Position numbers and translations under genes: made by a program. Shown here piece after piece: positions 1-6,777 of a stretch of 9,811 nt of DNA (the first letter of the stretch is position 1; each line of letters starts with the position of its first letter). The notes under the pieces were generated by a model. It was not told the origin of the DNA. It searched no databases and was given only the letters and a program-made list of their open reading frames with translations. This DNA is from Prevotella sp. UBA6429. GTDB taxonomy: Bacteria > Bacteroidota > Bacteroidia > Bacteroidales > Bacteroidaceae. The stretch lies in NCBI GenBank assembly GCA_002437285.1, contig DJOV01000131.1, positions 1 through 9,811 on the forward strand, in the 5' to 3' direction.

Positions 1-12
1 TTCGGTTTGCAT

Positions 13-20
13 TATCTTTG
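13..20 (+). promoter_or_regulatory. Bacteroidetes-type -7 box upstream of the exported LTxxQ protein gene
   Basis: TATCTTTG matches the Bacteroidetes -7 consensus TAnnTTTG exactly and is followed by CA. Transcription would start around position 27, leaving a leader of about 45 nt before the ATG at 72. The -33 element would lie outside the window. The box overlaps a possible TTG start at 18, which argues that the coding region begins later, at 72. Confidence 0.65.
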
Positions 21-71
21 CAACATGAGAAAACAACCTCGAACATTAATAACCCTTTAAAACAGAAAGTT

Positions 72-605
72 ATGAAACGCTTAGCTATGACAATCGCCGC
101 TGCGCTGATGATGGTCTTCTCGGCCAGCGCACAGAGACTCACTGGCATCCGTGCCGAGGCTCGTTACATCACAGACAAGATGGTGGCCGAACTGGGGCTC
201 ACCACTGCTCAACGCAACAGCATCCTCAACATCAACCTGACTTATCTCAACGGTATCAACAGCTATCGTGACATTGACTCATGGGGCTGGAGTCACCGCA
301 ACCAGCAGATACGGCGCTTGCTCTCGGCCAAGCAGTGGAAGCGCTATAAGGCCGCCAAATACTTTTACCGTCCCATCGGATGGCGCGACCACGACTATGT
401 GCACAATATCTATGCCCGCTATCCGCAGCCTCGCCCTATGGGACATCCGGGCAAGTACCATGGAAAAGGTCCGCGCGGACCGCACAAGGGTCACAAGGGC
501 CACAAAGAGATGGGACCTCCCCATCGCGAGTTTCGCAACAACAGCCCAGAGGCCATCCGTATGAGACAAGACATGCGCCGGGGCGCCAAGCGTGGAGCGC
601 GCTAA
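72..605 (+). CDS. Small exported protein with two LTxxQ-like motifs and a His/Gly-rich tail (Spy/CpxP-like?)
   Basis: This encodes a 177-residue protein of unknown function. The ATG at 72 is chosen because it opens a clean signal peptide (basic MKR, hydrophobic core, probable cut after SASAQ near residue 21), follows an AGAAAG stretch, and lies downstream of the -7 box at 13-20. After the signal comes a predicted helical part with LTTAQ at residues 43-47 and a second LSAKQ at 84-88. This spacing recalls the paired LTxxQ motifs of the periplasmic Spy/CpxP chaperone-like family. A Trp/Tyr-rich segment follows (about 69-118), then a Gly/Pro/Lys tail with seven His between about 125 and 151, and an Arg-rich end. 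I recall similar unnamed exported proteins in Bacteroidales, but no function. A periplasmic or envelope role and metal binding by the tail are inferences. It is followed by an 85-bp gap before merR. Confidence 0.8.
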   Translation: MKRLAMTIAAALMMVFSASAQRLTGIRAEARYITDKMVAELGLTTAQRNSILNINLTYLNGINSYRDIDSWGWSHRNQQIRRLLSAKQWKRYKAAKYFYRPIGWRDHDYVHNIYARYPQPRPMGHPGKYHGKGPRGPHKGHKGHKEMGPPHREFRNNSPEAIRMRQDMRRGAKRGAR

Positions 606-657
606 AGAGAAGTGGGAAAAAGTCGGGCAGTTTGCTGTCTGTCCATAAAAATCTTTG

Positions 658-665
658 TATCTTTG
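658..665 (+). promoter_or_regulatory. -7 box of the merR-type gene, with a degenerate copy directly upstream
   Basis: TATCTTTG at 658-665 is a perfect TAnnTTTG and is followed by CA, as in the other promoters of the window. The preceding eight bases (650-657, AATCTTTG) are a one-mismatch copy, so two -7-like boxes sit head to tail. A TTTG at 631-634 could be the -33 element, but its spacing (23 bp to the perfect box, 15 bp to the other) fits neither well. The predicted transcription start near 672 leaves about 19 nt before the ATG at 691. Confidence 0.6.
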
Positions 666-690
666 CAAACAAACTATTTTCCACGTTGCT

Positions 691-1041
691 ATGGCATTGA
701 ACACGGACAAGAACACGAAGCTTTATTACTCCATCAAGGAGGTGGCGCAACTCATCGGCGTGAGCGAGAGCACATTGCGCTATTGGGAGACAGAATTTCC
801 CGGCATCCGTCCCAGGACGGTGAGCTCCACAAAGGTGCGCCAGTACACGGACAAGGATGTGGAACAGCTCAAGGTAATCTATAACCTGCTGAAGGTGAGG
901 GGCTTCAAAATAGCTGCGGCACGCAAGTACATGCGCGAGAACCGCCAGTCGGTGGACAAGTCATCGATGGTGTTGGAGACTCTGTCCAGTGTGCGCAATG
1001 AGTTGAAGACGCTGCGCGACCAGCTCAACGGGCTGGTGTGA
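691..1041 (+). CDS. MerR-family transcriptional regulator, short form
   Basis: This is a 116-residue DNA-binding protein. Residues 11-35 (YYSIKEVAQLIGVS, then STLRYWE) form the MerR-type winged helix-turn-helix start. RQYTDKD at 50-56 is the wing/RxYT region, followed by helices through about 83 (LLKVRGFKIAAARKYM). Residues 93-113 look like a dimerising coiled coil. The ATG at 691 is preferred over an upstream TTG at 655 because the latter lies within the promoter boxes. The protein has no cysteine and no C-terminal effector domain, so it is unlikely to be a metal or thiol sensor of the MerR, CueR or SoxR kind. Its signal and targets cannot be read from the sequence. It appears to be transcribed alone and ends at the bidirectional terminator at 1080-1127. 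Assignment to the HTH_MerR superfamily is firm; the regulon is unknown. Confidence 0.9.
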   Translation: MALNTDKNTKLYYSIKEVAQLIGVSESTLRYWETEFPGIRPRTVSSTKVRQYTDKDVEQLKVIYNLLKVRGFKIAAARKYMRENRQSVDKSSMVLETLSSVRNELKTLRDQLNGLV

Positions 1042-1079
1042 GCCGATGGCGGAGCGTGGCCTCTGCCATGTCATGAAGG

Positions 1080-1127
1080 AAAAGAGCCGTATCAACACTC
1101 CACTTGGAGTTTTGATACGGCTCTTTT
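1080..1127. terminator. Bidirectional intrinsic terminator between convergent merR and rel
   Basis: A 16-bp perfect inverted repeat has arms AAAAGAGCCGTATCAA (1080-1095) and TTGATACGGCTCTTTT (1112-1127). After a single C/T mismatch (1096/1111) it continues inward with ACTCC/GGAGT, leaving a four-base ACTT loop. Because the arms begin with A4 and end with T4, each strand gives a stem followed by a short U run. It lies 38 bp after the merR stop and 25 bp before the end of rel, as expected for a shared terminator. The U tracts are short, but the stem is very stable. Confidence 0.88.
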
Positions 1128-1152
1128 GCGTTTATGGGTCGTGGCATGTGGC

Positions 1153-3435
1153 TCACATGATCTGCTGGGTCTCCTGCATGTCTTCGATTTGCTTCAGCGC
1201 GTCGAGGATGACCCTCACTTCGGCGCGGTCGTGCACGCGCACCTCTATTTGGCCCTCAAATATGCCTTGGTCGGCAGTGAACTTCACCTTGTGGATGTTG
1301 ACATCCATCTTCTGTGAGATGACCTCAGCCACATCGTGGAGCATGCCCTTGCGGTCGATTCCATGCACCTCGATGGTGGCGTCGAAGAAGAGTTGCTTGT
1401 GCATTTCCCATTTGGCGTCGAGGATGCGCGGGCCAAAGCTGGTCTTGAGCTTGCTGGCCACGGGACATGAGCGCTTGTGTATCTCCACGTGATGGTTGCT
1501 GTCGATGAAGCCGAGGATATCGTCTCCCGGTATGGGGTGGCAGCAGGATGGGAAGATGTACATTCCTATGGTATCTTCGCTGATGACGCAGGGCTGTTTC
1601 TTGTTGAAGCCTTTGCCCACCACGAGCAGTCCTTTTCCGGGCGGCACGGTGACGGGTGCGTCTTTCTCCTTCTTTCCTTTTCCGAAGAAAGGCACAAACT
1701 TGCGCCATCCTCCTCCGCTCTTTTCCTTGCTGGCCTTGCCCTGCAGGACATCAAGGTCCTTGTCGTCCAGTGCAAGGGCCTTGTTGCCCAAAGCCTGGAA
1801 GAAGTCCTCGTGCTTGTCGAAGTTGTGATAGCCGCAGAGTTTGTCGATGTTGCCCACGGCGGGTTCCACATCGTTGGCCTTCAGCCATGCGTTGAGGATG
1901 TCCTCGCCCTTCTTTTGCGCCTCACGGTTCTCGCGGCGCAGGATGGCCTGTATCTTTCCCTTGGCCTTGGCCGTGGAGACAAAGTTGATCCAGTCGGGTT
2001 TGACGTGTTGCGAGTTGGAAGTGAGCACTTCCACCTGGTCTCCGCTCTTGAGCTTGTGGCTCATGGGCACCAGCTTGTGGTTGACCTTGGCTCCGATGCA
2101 GTGGCTTCCGAGGAAGGTGTGGATCTGGAAGGCGAAGTCGAGCACGGTGCAGTCGGCTGGCATGGTCTTCACCTCACCCTTTGGCGTGAAGACGAATATC
2201 TCCGAGGAGAAGAGGTTCATCTTGATGGAGTCGAGGAAATCCATGGCATCGGGTTGCGGGTCGTCGAGAATTTCCTTGATGGTTCCGAGCCACTTGTTGA
2301 GTTCGTCCTCGTCCTCCTTGAAGTCACCTTCCTTGTATTTCCAGTGGGCAGCGAATCCCTGCTCGGCTATCTCGTCCATGCGCTCAGAGCGTATCTGCAC
2401 CTCGATCCATTGTCCTTGGTTGCTCATCATGGTGGCGTGCAGGGCCTGGTAGCCGTTGGCCTTGGGATGGTTGACCCAGTCACGTAGACGGTCGGGATGG
2501 CTCTTGTAGATCTGGTTGAGTGCCACATAGATGCGGAAGCACTCGTTGACCTCGTCCTTCTTGTCATCGGGTTTGAAGATGATTCTGACGGCAAGGATGT
2601 CGTAGATCTCATCGAAGGTGACGTGCTTGTTCTGCATCTTGCACCAGATGGAGTAGGGGCTCTTGATGCGCGCCTTGATGTGGTAGACGATGCCCATCTC
2701 GTCGAGCTTCTTGCGGATGGGGGCGGTGAAGTCTTCGAAGAGCTTGTCGCGCTGTTCCTTGGTGAAGGAGAGCTTGTTTTGTATGTCAGCGTACTCCTGC
2801 GGGTGCTCATAGCGGAAGCTCAAGTCCTCCAGCTCGGTCTTGATTTTGTTGAGTCCCAAGCGGTTGGCCAGCGGCGCGTAGATGTAGAGTGTCTCGCCCG
2901 CAATCTTATACTGCTTGTTGGCAGGTTGCGAGGCCAGCGTCCGCATGTTGTGCAGTCGGTCGCATATCTTGATGAGGATGACGCGGATGTCGTCGCTCAT
3001 GGTGAGCAGGAGCTTCTTGAAGTTCTCGGCCTGTGCGGAGGCGTGGTCTCCAAAGATTCCTCCGCTGATTTTGGTCAGGCCGTCCACGATCTGCGCAATC
3101 TTGGGCCCGAAGATGTTTTGCAGGTCTTCGACCGTGTAGTCTGTGTCTTCCACCACGTCGTGGAGCAGGGCTGCGCAGATGCTCGTTGATCCCAGCCCCA
3201 TCTCCTCGCAGGCTATCTGCGCCACGGCGATGGGGTGCATGATGTAGGGCTCTCCCGACAGGCGTCTCACGCCCTTGTGTGCCTGCCGTGCGAAGTTGAA
3301 GGCCTTGGTGATGATGTCCACCTTCTTGCGGTGCCGCGAATGGAGGTATGTGTCCAGCAGATGATGGAATGCTCCGGTGATCATCTTGTCGTCGGCGGCC
3401 TCGCGCTCTTTGTTTTTCAGCTCTTGATCATCCAT
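1153..3435 (-). CDS. rel: Bifunctional (p)ppGpp synthetase/hydrolase, RelA/SpoT family
   Basis: This cytoplasmic stringent-response enzyme makes and degrades (p)ppGpp. At 760 residues it has the full long-RSH layout. The HD hydrolase (about 40-200) has H67, H92-D93, E96-D97 and CDRLHN at 158-163, so hydrolysis should be active. The synthetase (about 255-370) has D279 in DILAVR, the loop DRLRDW at 315-320, HPKANGYQALH at 323-333 and the catalytic-type E345 in IEVQIR. TGS follows at about 412-472, a helical region, a Cys-zinc motif (C631-C632, H653, C657) and a C-terminal ACT domain from about 685. The RLRD motif resembles the RxKD of bifunctional Rel/SpoT rather than the ExDD of monofunctional RelA. 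A basic Gly/Lys-rich linker lies at about 568-600. The ATG at 3435 is preferred to an upstream GTG at 3510, which adds 25 non-family residues. No consensus -7 box is visible in the 87 bp upstream, so readthrough from the transglycosylase gene is likely. Confidence 0.96.
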   Translation of the reverse strand: MDDQELKNKEREAADDKMITGAFHHLLDTYLHSRHRKKVDIITKAFNFARQAHKGVRRLSGEPYIMHPIAVAQIACEEMGLGSTSICAALLHDVVEDTDYTVEDLQNIFGPKIAQIVDGLTKISGGIFGDHASAQAENFKKLLLTMSDDIRVILIKICDRLHNMRTLASQPANKQYKIAGETLYIYAPLANRLGLNKIKTELEDLSFRYEHPQEYADIQNKLSFTKEQRDKLFEDFTAPIRKKLDEMGIVYHIKARIKSPYSIWCKMQNKHVTFDEIYDILAVRIIFKPDDKKDEVNECFRIYVALNQIYKSHPDRLRDWVNHPKANGYQALHATMMSNQGQWIEVQIRSERMDEIAEQGFAAHWKYKEGDFKEDEDELNKWLGTIKEILDDPQPDAMDFLDSIKMNLFSSEIFVFTPKGEVKTMPADCTVLDFAFQIHTFLGSHCIGAKVNHKLVPMSHKLKSGDQVEVLTSNSQHVKPDWINFVSTAKAKGKIQAILRRENREAQKKGEDILNAWLKANDVEPAVGNIDKLCGYHNFDKHEDFFQALGNKALALDDKDLDVLQGKASKEKSGGGWRKFVPFFGKGKKEKDAPVTVPPGKGLLVVGKGFNKKQPCVISEDTIGMYIFPSCCHPIPGDDILGFIDSNHHVEIHKRSCPVASKLKTSFGPRILDAKWEMHKQLFFDATIEVHGIDRKGMLHDVAEVISQKMDVNIHKVKFTADQGIFEGQIEVRVHDRAEVRVILDALKQIEDMQETQQIM

Positions 3436-3522
3436 GACTGTAGGTTTTGGAAAGTAAGAAATGACGATGGATAAAACTCTTGATGCGGCTGGTGGGATGT
3501 CAGCCCACACGATGGCAGGCGC

Positions 3523-5019
3523 TTATTTCACCTTGATTTTCTTGCCGGCTCGTATGTTGTTGCCCTTGATGCCGTTGAGCTTGCGCAGTTTCGACACGGT
3601 GGTGTGGTTGCGCTCGGCGATTTCGCTCAGGGTGTCGCCGTTCTTGACGGTGACGCTCTTCTGCTTGGCTGGGCGTTTCTTGCTTTTGCTTTGTTTCTGC
3701 TTGCTTTTGCGGCTGTTGTTGCGGCTTGAGCTGCTCTTGCGGTAGGCAGAGGTGCGCTCTTGCTCTTCGGCCACGGAGGCGTTGTTGTCAGCGGCCTCAT
3801 TGTCCGTGGTGTTGTTGGCCATGGCGTTGCCACTCTCCGAACTCTTGGTGTTGGCAGAGACGCTGTTGCGGTTCTCGATGCGTGTCACCTGGTTGTTGCG
3901 CACCACGTAGGTTGCGTTGTCCGAGGGTCCCACCTCCTTTCGCTTTGTGAGATACGTCTTGGGGTTGAAGGCGTATACCGAGTCTTCGTTGTCGATGAAT
4001 GTATTGACCATCTCGACCGGGAGGCGCAGCGCCGACGGCTTGCTGCTGCCATTGACGATGTTGCGGCGGTATTGCGGGTTGAGGTCTTCGAGCTGTGCGA
4101 GGTCAATGCCTATGACATGTGCGATCTGCTCGAAGTGAACATCGCGATTGAGCATCACCGTGTCGGTCTTGGCCGGAAGGCTGGCTGTGAGCGGGCAGAT
4201 GTTGTGCTCGCAGTAATAGTTCATGATGTAGTTGGCGGCTATGAAGGCCGGCACGTAGCCGCGCGTCTCCTTCGGCAGCAAGGAGTAGATTTTCCAATAG
4301 TCTTTCTCTCCTTTGAGGCGGTGGATGGACTTGTTGATTTTCTCCGGCCCGCAGTTGTAGGCGGCGATGACCAGGTTCCAGTCGCCAAAGATCTTATAGA
4401 GGTCGCTCAAGTAGTGTGCGGCAGCGTAAGACGACTTGATGAGGTCGCGTCGCTCGTCGACGAGCGAGTTGATGGTCAGTCCGTAGCGTTTGGCGGTGGG
4501 CAGCATAAACTGCCACAAGCCCACGGCCTTGGCGCGTGACGTGGCCTTGGGGTTCAGACCCGATTCGATGACTGGCAGATACTTGAGCTCCAGCGGCAGG
4601 TCGTAGGCTTCGAGCGCTTCCTCGAAGACCGGCATGTAGAAGTTTTGCGCACCCAGCATGTAGGCCACCTTGCGGCGCAGGTCGCTGCTGTATCGGTCGA
4701 TGAACTTCTGCACGATGTCGTTGTAGGGCATCTCAATGACGGTGGGCAGTTGTGCCAACCTGTCCTTGTAGACCTGCTCGTCGTAGACCGGATTGACGTC
4801 AGGCAGGTTGCAGTCGTCGTCGGCCTTGAGGTAGGTCTTGGCGTTGTAAAGGTTCATGAGGCTGTCGAGCTCCTGAGTCATGGAGGCTGGTAGCTCGATG
4901 CTCTCTTTCTTGCCCTGGTAATTGGTGATGGTCACCGTCTCCTCCTCGTTGGTCTGTGCGAGGGTGGGGGTGGCGCAACCCATCATCAGCAGGACTGCCC
5001 AGAATGATATCTTTTTCAC
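3523..5019 (-). CDS. mltD: MltD-like membrane-bound lytic murein transglycosylase with C-terminal LysM
   Basis: This 498-residue exported enzyme should cleave the MurNAc-GlcNAc bond of peptidoglycan, releasing 1,6-anhydro products. Residues 1-22 are a signal peptide. LMMGC at 11-15 is a poor lipobox, while TLAQ at 19-22 suits signal peptidase I, so lipoprotein status is open. The SLT domain covers about 118-267, with the expected catalytic E152 in IESGLNPKA, AVGLWQFM at 165-172 and AYNCGP at 220-225. Residues 290-340 resemble a degenerate LysM. A Ser/Asn/Lys-rich, low-complexity basic linker (about 384-455) leads to a clear LysM at 455-497 (VKNGDTLSEIAERNHTTVSKL). The order SLT then LysM matches MltD. 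The start is GTG, preceded by AAAAGGAAAA; no closer in-frame ATG keeps the whole signal peptide. It sits between the DUF5683 gene and rel on the same strand. Confidence 0.92.
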   Translation of the reverse strand: MKKISFWAVLLMMGCATPTLAQTNEEETVTITNYQGKKESIELPASMTQELDSLMNLYNAKTYLKADDDCNLPDVNPVYDEQVYKDRLAQLPTVIEMPYNDIVQKFIDRYSSDLRRKVAYMLGAQNFYMPVFEEALEAYDLPLELKYLPVIESGLNPKATSRAKAVGLWQFMLPTAKRYGLTINSLVDERRDLIKSSYAAAHYLSDLYKIFGDWNLVIAAYNCGPEKINKSIHRLKGEKDYWKIYSLLPKETRGYVPAFIAANYIMNYYCEHNICPLTASLPAKTDTVMLNRDVHFEQIAHVIGIDLAQLEDLNPQYRRNIVNGSSKPSALRLPVEMVNTFIDNEDSVYAFNPKTYLTKRKEVGPSDNATYVVRNNQVTRIENRNSVSANTKSSESGNAMANNTTDNEAADNNASVAEEQERTSAYRKSSSSRNNSRKSKQKQSKSKKRPAKQKSVTVKNGDTLSEIAERNHTTVSKLRKLNGIKGNNIRAGKKIKVK

Positions 5020-5043
5020 TATGTTTTCCTTTTATGTGTGTGT

Positions 5044-5083
5044 CCTCCACATGTGGGGGGGGTATCTTGTTTTGTTTTTTTTT
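5044..5083 (-). promoter_or_regulatory. Leader of the transglycosylase gene: palindrome, G8 run and T9 run
   Basis: The 128-bp gap between the DUF5683 and transglycosylase genes holds the palindrome CCACATGTGG (5047-5056), which can extend to an imperfect eight-pair stem over 5044-5059. It also has a run of eight G (5055-5062) and a run of nine T (5075-5083). On the coding strand this reads as an A-rich stretch, then C8, then the palindrome about 25 nt before the GTG start. No TAnnTTTG box is seen on that strand here. Whether it acts as promoter, leader or mRNA-processing site is not clear. Its unusual composition marks it off from the flanking coding DNA. Confidence 0.35.
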
Positions 5084-5147
5084 CTTTTCTGCTTGCCGTT
5101 GCCCTTCATTCCTTCGGAGTCTCATTGGGATGGCAGATGGCGTACCC

Positions 5148-5873
5148 TCAGAAGACGAGGCTGCACTGCAGGCCGATGGCCGCGTTGCCGAAAGAGCCCT
5201 GTGCGGGGTTGGCGTTGAACACCGCGGGTGCTATGTTGAGGCTGAGATCGGGCGATATGTCGAACTCGGAGAGCGAGGCGTCGACGTAGGCGTCGACAAC
5301 GGAGAGTGCGTAGACGCCCACCATGACAAAGAAGCTCATGTCACGCCAGCGGCGGTAACGGTCCTTGCGCTTACGGAAAATCTCCTGCCAGCGGGCCTTG
5401 TTGGCTTCGGTGATCTGGCTTCCGAGGTGCAGAAACTGGTTGAAGCTGTTGGTCGTCGGGTCATCGTCCATGATGTCAAGATAAGCCTGGCTATAGTCGC
5501 GATACATCATGTTGTTCCAGCGCATGGCATAGGCGCATCCCACAAAACCTCCGTAGATGATGGGCAACTTCCAGTATTTGCGGTTGTAGATTTGTCCTGC
5601 GCCCGGAAGGACAAGGGCCAGCCACAAGGCCCGTTTGGGTGTGGGGTGCCATGTGTTCCAGTCGCGCTTGTGACGTCGTGACACGCTGTCGGCAACGGCG
5701 AGCGACACGCTGTCTTGCGCCAGCAGGTTGTCTTGCACCAGCAGGCTGTCTTGTGCCAACAGGCTGTCGCCGTTGAGGCGTAGGCTGTCGGCCTGGGCGC
5801 GAGCGGGCTGGGCGCCCATGAGCAGGGCGGTGGCCATCGCGGCCAACGTTGTTATGGTCTTGAGACGTTTCAC
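5148..5873 (-). CDS. DUF5683 family exported or membrane protein, coupled to parB
   Basis: This 241-residue protein has unknown biochemical function. Residues 1-27 (MKRLKTITTL core, ending ARAQA) are a signal peptide. Residues 36-53 are three imperfect DSLLAQ repeats. The DUF5683 signature starts around 77 with HPTPKRALWLALVLPGAGQ and continues through IYNRKYWKLPIIYGG (about 95-109), giving hydrophobic segments near 82-90 and 103-115. A further membrane segment lies at about 180-195 (SFFVMVGVYALSVVDAYVD), and the C-terminal end (206-241) has the alternating pattern of a beta-rich tail. The start is GTG, directly abutting the TAG of parB with no base between, so translation is probably coupled. 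A constant position after parAB is what I recall for Bacteroidales, hinting at a role in envelope or division linked to segregation. That link is inference. Confidence 0.85.
   Translation of the reverse strand: MKRLKTITTLAAMATALLMGAQPARAQADSLRLNGDSLLAQDSLLVQDNLLAQDSVSLAVADSVSRRHKRDWNTWHPTPKRALWLALVLPGAGQIYNRKYWKLPIIYGGFVGCAYAMRWNNMMYRDYSQAYLDIMDDDPTTNSFNQFLHLGSQITEANKARWQEIFRKRKDRYRRWRDMSFFVMVGVYALSVVDAYVDASLSEFDISPDLSLNIAPAVFNANPAQGSFGNAAIGLQCSLVF
5709..5762 (-). repeat. Three tandem 18-bp repeats coding for DSLLAQ-type hexapeptides
   Basis: The units at 5709-5726, 5727-5744 and 5745-5762 all follow the plus-strand pattern GCTGTCTTGCGCCAGCAG with one to four changes. They lie in frame within the DUF5683 gene just after its signal peptide and give DSLLAQ, DSLLVQ and DNLLAQ. 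Copy number could vary by slippage without breaking the frame. Confidence 0.75.
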
Positions 5874-6767
5874 CTATTGCTGCTTGATTTGGTCGAAGAT
5901 CATCATGATGCGCTCCAGTTCATCTGCGTTGTTGAAGGGGATGCTGATTTTTCCCTTTCCCTTGCTGGAACAGGTCATTTGCACTTTGGTCTGGAGGAAA
6001 GACGAGAGGCGGTCCTTCAGCTGGTTGAACTCCTCGGGAAGTTGCGGTTTGGCAACAATCTTCTTCTTGCCTTCCTCAATGTCTTCACCGTTTTTGAGGT
6101 GTTGGGCTATCTCCTCCACCTTGCGCACGGACCATCCGTTCTTCAGGATCTCCTTGAAGACCTTGAGCTGCAGTGACGGACTGTCGAGGGCGAGGAGGGC
6201 ACGCGCATGTCCCATGTCGATTTCCTTCTTTTGCAGGGCCATCTGCACTTGAGCCGGGAGCTTCAGCAGTCGGAGGTAGTTGGCGATGGCCGTGCGGCTC
6301 TTGCCTACACGCTCCGACACCTTCTCCTGCGTCATGCCCGTCTGTTCGAGCAAGTGCTCATAGGCCAGCGCTATTTCGATGGCGTTGAGATCCTCGCGCT
6401 GTATGTTCTCCACAAGTGCCATTTCCATGACGTTCTCGTCATTGATGGTGCGGATGTAGGCCGGTATGGTCTTCAGTCCGGCCATCTGCGAAGCCCTCCA
6501 GCGTCGCTCTCCGGCAATGATCTGGAAGCGGTTCTCGGCTATCTGGCGGAGCGTGATGGGCTGTATGATGCCGATCTCGTGTATGCTGAGCGCCAGTTCC
6601 TTGAGTGCCTCCTCATCGAAGAGACTGCGCGGCTGGTCGGCGTTGGGCTCAATCTGGTCGAGCGGTATCTCGTTGATGGTGGATGAGCCTGCGGTGCGCA
6701 CCGACTCTGTAGAGAGCAGTGCGTCGAGACCTCGGCCCAGCGCGTTGTATTTCTTTTTTACTGTCAT
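5874..6767 (-). CDS. parB: Chromosome partitioning protein ParB (CTP-dependent DNA clamp)
   Basis: This 297-residue centromere-binding protein loads at parS sites and spreads as a CTP-dependent sliding clamp. The N-terminal LGRGLDALL (10-18) is the conserved peptide that stimulates ParA ATPase. The ParB/Sulfiredoxin-like CTP domain follows, with GERRWRAS at 86-93 and ENIQREDLNAIE at 120-131. The helix-turn-helix (about 145-170, MTQEKVSERVGKSRTAIANYL) recognises parS. A Lys-rich linker (about 226-240) leads to a C-terminal dimerisation domain ending in a helix (DELERIMMIFDQIKQ). All key motifs are present and the length is normal. The ATG lies 10 bp after the parA stop, and its TAG abuts the GTG of the next gene, so parA, parB and the DUF5683 gene look like one transcript. 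No parS-like site is seen in the window. Confidence 0.97.
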   Translation of the reverse strand: MTVKKKYNALGRGLDALLSTESVRTAGSSTINEIPLDQIEPNADQPRSLFDEEALKELALSIHEIGIIQPITLRQIAENRFQIIAGERRWRASQMAGLKTIPAYIRTINDENVMEMALVENIQREDLNAIEIALAYEHLLEQTGMTQEKVSERVGKSRTAIANYLRLLKLPAQVQMALQKKEIDMGHARALLALDSPSLQLKVFKEILKNGWSVRKVEEIAQHLKNGEDIEEGKKKIVAKPQLPEEFNQLKDRLSSFLQTKVQMTCSSKGKGKISIPFNNADELERIMMIFDQIKQQ

Positions 6768-6777
6768 GTGAGGTTTC

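Noticed and set aside
606..657. Weak GGGCAG/CTGTCT hairpin as terminator of the first gene
   Set aside because: The short stem needs G-T pairs and has no T run after it. The 85-bp gap gives no convincing terminator.
1486..1491. CACGTG core as a possible parS site
   Set aside because: The usual parS is a 16-bp palindrome, TGTTnCACGTGnAACA. Here only the six-base core and a few flanking bases match, and the site lies inside rel. No better parS was found in the window.
1477..2487. Long plus-strand open frame of 336 codons opposite rel
   Set aside because: It lies wholly within the strongly supported rel gene on the other strand. Its protein is a Val/Leu/His-rich antisense translation without motifs.
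3487..3508. Small alternative hairpins between the transglycosylase and rel genes
   Set aside because: GGCTG/CAGCC and GTGGG/CCCAC stems are only five pairs each, mutually exclusive and without a U run. They are likely chance.
3436..3510. Upstream GTG start at 3510 for Rel
   Set aside because: The added 25 residues are not typical of RSH proteins. The ATG at 3435 gives a normal N-terminus and leaves an ordinary intergenic gap.
3760..4539. Plus-strand open frame of 259 codons opposite the transglycosylase gene
   Set aside because: It is an antisense shadow with no start signals and no recognisable domain, while the minus-strand SLT and LysM motifs are clear.
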